Shown one piece after another: positions 63,101 to 64,000 of a stretch of DNA of 64,000 bases. The stretch lies in contig JAXGPP010000014.1 in the NCBI GenBank assembly GCA_040766885.1, forward strand, positions 1-64,000. Direction: 5' to 3'. This DNA comes from JAXGPP01 sp040766885. Its GTDB lineage: Bacteria; Planctomycetota; Planctomycetia; Pirellulales; Thermoguttaceae. Under the pieces are notes generated by a model. It was not told the DNA's origin, made no database searches, and worked only from the letters and a program-made list of their open reading frames with translations. The number at the start of each line of letters is the position of its first letter. Position 1 is the stretch's first letter. The translations under genes and the position numbers were made by a program.

Positions 63101-64000
63101 TTTTCGCCATCGGAAGCACGTACGCTGCAGGAGGCCAATTCAGCGCCGACAAAGCGAGTGATCGACTTGGGTAATGGGGTCACGATGACCATGGCCCGAA
63201 TTCCCTCGGGCGAATTCGTGATGGGAAGTCTCGCAGGCGCGCCGGACGAGCGCCCCCGCGCGGTGGTCGGAGTCGGCGAACCCTTCTGGATGGCGGTTAC
63301 CGAGGTCACAAACCGCCAGTACGCGCTGTTCGATCCAATTCACGATACCCGGTACATCGACATGCACTCGTTGGATCGCGTCGTGCCGGGTCATATCGCC
63401 AACCACCCGGACCAACCGGTTGCCCGGATTTCATGGTTGGAAGCAATGGGATTCTGCAGGTGGATGAGCCGGAAGACGGGACTGAACGTGACGCTCCCCT
63501 GCGAGGCACAATGGGAATGGGCGGCCCGAGCGGGGAGCGACAGCCAGTTCTTCTACGGATCGATGGAAATCGACTTCGGCCGGTTCGCCAATCTTGCTGA
63601 CCAGGCGCTCCGCTGGTACCGGATGGGTTACGACGGTCCCAGCGCGCTGCAGCGGCGAAACCCTTATCCGCCAGAGATGAACTTCCCGCTGCACGACGAG
63701 CGCTATCGCGATCTGTGGTTCGTCGTAGATTATGTCGGGCAGACGCAGGCCAACGCCTGGGGCTTGCAGGACATGGCCGGAAATGTCAGCGAATGGACCC
63801 GGAGCAGGCACCAGCCGTATCCGTATCGTGGCGACGACGGGCGGAATGACCCGACGGGGCCGGAGCGGCGGGTCGCCCGGGGAGGATCCTGGGCTGATCG
63901 ACCGGCTGATGCGGGCTCGTCGGTGCGTCGAGCCTATCTTCCTTGGCAGAAGGTCTACGACGTGGGATTCCGCGTGCTCGTGGAGGATTCAGGGGCCGCC
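60140..64000 (+). CDS. HzsA-related c-heme protein fused to an FGE/SUMF1-like domain, 3' end cut
   Basis: At least 1287 residues, open to the right edge. ATG 60140 has GGAG 9 bases upstream; signal peptide ends PAAASAAD. Domains: a carbohydrate-binding-like beta domain (30-160), a charged helix (173-194), an HzsA-like propeller (about 280-610), then the block RGTVKSLRVFSYHFGY...NTPISIQPLDEEGRAIQLMRSW shared by hydrazine synthase alpha relatives, and two heme motifs, CVGCH (about 775) and CLGCH (about 825). From about 1010 an FGE/EgtB-like domain follows (GEFVMGS, NVSEWTRSR, GGSWADR, GFRVLVED), but the region where FGE has its Cys pair reads ADAGSSVRRAY with no cysteine. Confidence 0.9.
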   Translation, partial: MGALSGPYTPLWCAMLLIGAWAACPAAASAADASFTIEARDFDAGNARISLTGEAYAGGHSCIWNGGELPNWTEYDLELPVAADYRLFALYAAAAARPVNISLDGQQVHTGFRGVTGDWNTQSAQWEEQCTLRMAPGQHTIRLECQGPFPHICALRFESSVKFPDGWRLPRPSAKDREERARRKAEEERTKALIAALEAIDLEAVRLAIDDMAQEFPGRYDAAQYRQALPRFDGERVQLLKRLTAGESVDADSIDSLLAGIRAALLANPLLDFDRLLVVRRNFAGGGPRQVTGADAGFVAANYLNQAAMTRSGWDNEIAVLSDLRGHPRLEQLHKPAGDSILRDVRLDFSADRLLFSGIDEGGRWAIFQIRRDGSRLEQLTPTDYPDLDYFDACYLPDGRVVLCSTGGYYGLPCLDGNGQVASLYLLDPKTRSLRQLTFDQDSDNDPWVLNDGRVLYQRWEYSDIPHYFSRRRFSMNPDGTNQMAIHGTNSWFPTAFRFAKPVPDHPTRLVGIISGHHDFGDCGRLAILDPGLASRYPFRYRPSSKEWGVEGEPIAVTPDILPASETGFLQLIPGRGQTVAGTVCDAIIGHVYRKQNPALSTHPWPLSSKYFLVSMKPTPQSLWGIYLVDVFDNATLIAEVEGAALFEPQPFVPRPRPPVIPDRVVPGNRTATVHIADIYSGPGLAGVPRGTVKSLRVFSYHFGYNAKAGFPLVGTQAGWDMKRVLGTAIVEPDGSAHFEIPANTPISIQPLDEEGRAIQLMRSWLVGMPGEHISCVGCHENRRESLPLRRSLAHGRAAQPLKPWYGAARPFAFSHQLFPVLERYCLGCHEDAPEVGPRSKPSFADPEVAYDTLHPYVHRPGVESDMALLNPMEYHASTSPLVQMLEKGHHGLKLCDLDREARDRLYCWIDLNVPKNGRWNPPAWQGNDQRQRRRELARIFANDETDPEAEDQAAEEAFRQRAPVQFIAPPAEEVVKTDGLQAAGFPFSPSEARTLQEANSAPTKRVIDLGNGVTMTMARIPSGEFVMGSLAGAPDERPRAVVGVGEPFWMAVTEVTNRQYALFDPIHDTRYIDMHSLDRVVPGHIANHPDQPVARISWLEAMGFCRWMSRKTGLNVTLPCEAQWEWAARAGSDSQFFYGSMEIDFGRFANLADQALRWYRMGYDGPSALQRRNPYPPEMNFPLHDERYRDLWFVVDYVGQTQANAWGLQDMAGNVSEWTRSRHQPYPYRGDDGRNDPTGPERRVARGGSWADRPADAGSSVRRAYLPWQKVYDVGFRVLVEDSGAA

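Noticed and set aside
60140..64000. Evidence for anammox metabolism
   Set aside because: HzsA-related proteins occur in planctomycetes that do not perform anammox, and no hydrazine synthase beta/gamma or hydrazine dehydrogenase gene is present here.

Overview
The window is GC-rich bacterial chromosome and most likely comes from a planctomycete. Four things point that way: a 23S-5S rRNA unit with no 16S gene or tRNA beside it; a very large secreted protein with an N-terminal LEPR-XLL-like motif (LEALEGRDLLA); a secreted protein related to the alpha subunit of hydrazine synthase (HzsA) and carrying c-heme motifs; and a pseudopilin/secretin cluster with ECF sigma factors of the kind common in that phylum. 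Genus cannot be decided from the sequence. I saw no insertion sequence, prophage, CRISPR array or tRNA.

Layout. 1-4.9 kb (minus strand): a Fur/PerR-type regulator, then a di-heme cytochrome c peroxidase, a Tat-exported metallophosphoesterase, a mono-heme lipoprotein cytochrome, bacterioferritin and rubredoxin, which together look like a peroxide/iron stress unit. 5.2-12.2 kb: a GH13 glycosidase, an HI0933-type flavoprotein, a glycine-rich RRM RNA-binding protein, a CHAD protein, a GNAT-like protein, a small hypothetical and a poxvirus-type topoisomerase IB. 12.6-14.7 kb (plus): five short membrane-protein genes resembling the CsbD/YqjD/YqjE stress families. 14.7-15.8 kb: a diadenylate cyclase fused to a YbbR (CdaR-like) domain. 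15.9-19.6 kb (minus): 5S and 23S rRNA with terminator, processing stem, boxA and two candidate promoters. 19.9-23.8 kb: ABC1/UbiB kinase-like protein, ribosomal protein S21 with a structured leader, and a thiolase.

23.8-40.05 kb (minus) is a long type II secretion/type IV pilus-like operon. In transcription order it encodes pseudopilins, a PilX-like protein, a small coiled-coil protein, another pseudopilin, PilM, PilN-like, PilO-like, PilP/GspC-like, secretin, a TPR lipoprotein, a histidine kinase, a response regulator, a STAS protein, GspE and GspF. Many genes overlap by ATGA-type junctions. A second promoter leads away from it to an ECF sigma gene at 40.2 kb.

40.9-54 kb: a Tyr/Gly-rich secreted protein, nadC, a ComEA-like helix-hairpin-helix protein, the LEPR-XLL repeat protein, uvrB, an ECF sigma/anti-sigma pair, a small secreted protein, a gene-poor stretch with an orphan promoter, and a PRC-barrel protein. 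54.5-64 kb (plus) is a redox cluster: FAD oxidoreductase with Rieske domain, hemerythrin-like protein, a tandem FAD oxidoreductase with a discoidin-like insert, and an HzsA-related c-heme protein fused to a formylglycine-generating-enzyme-like domain that runs off the right edge.
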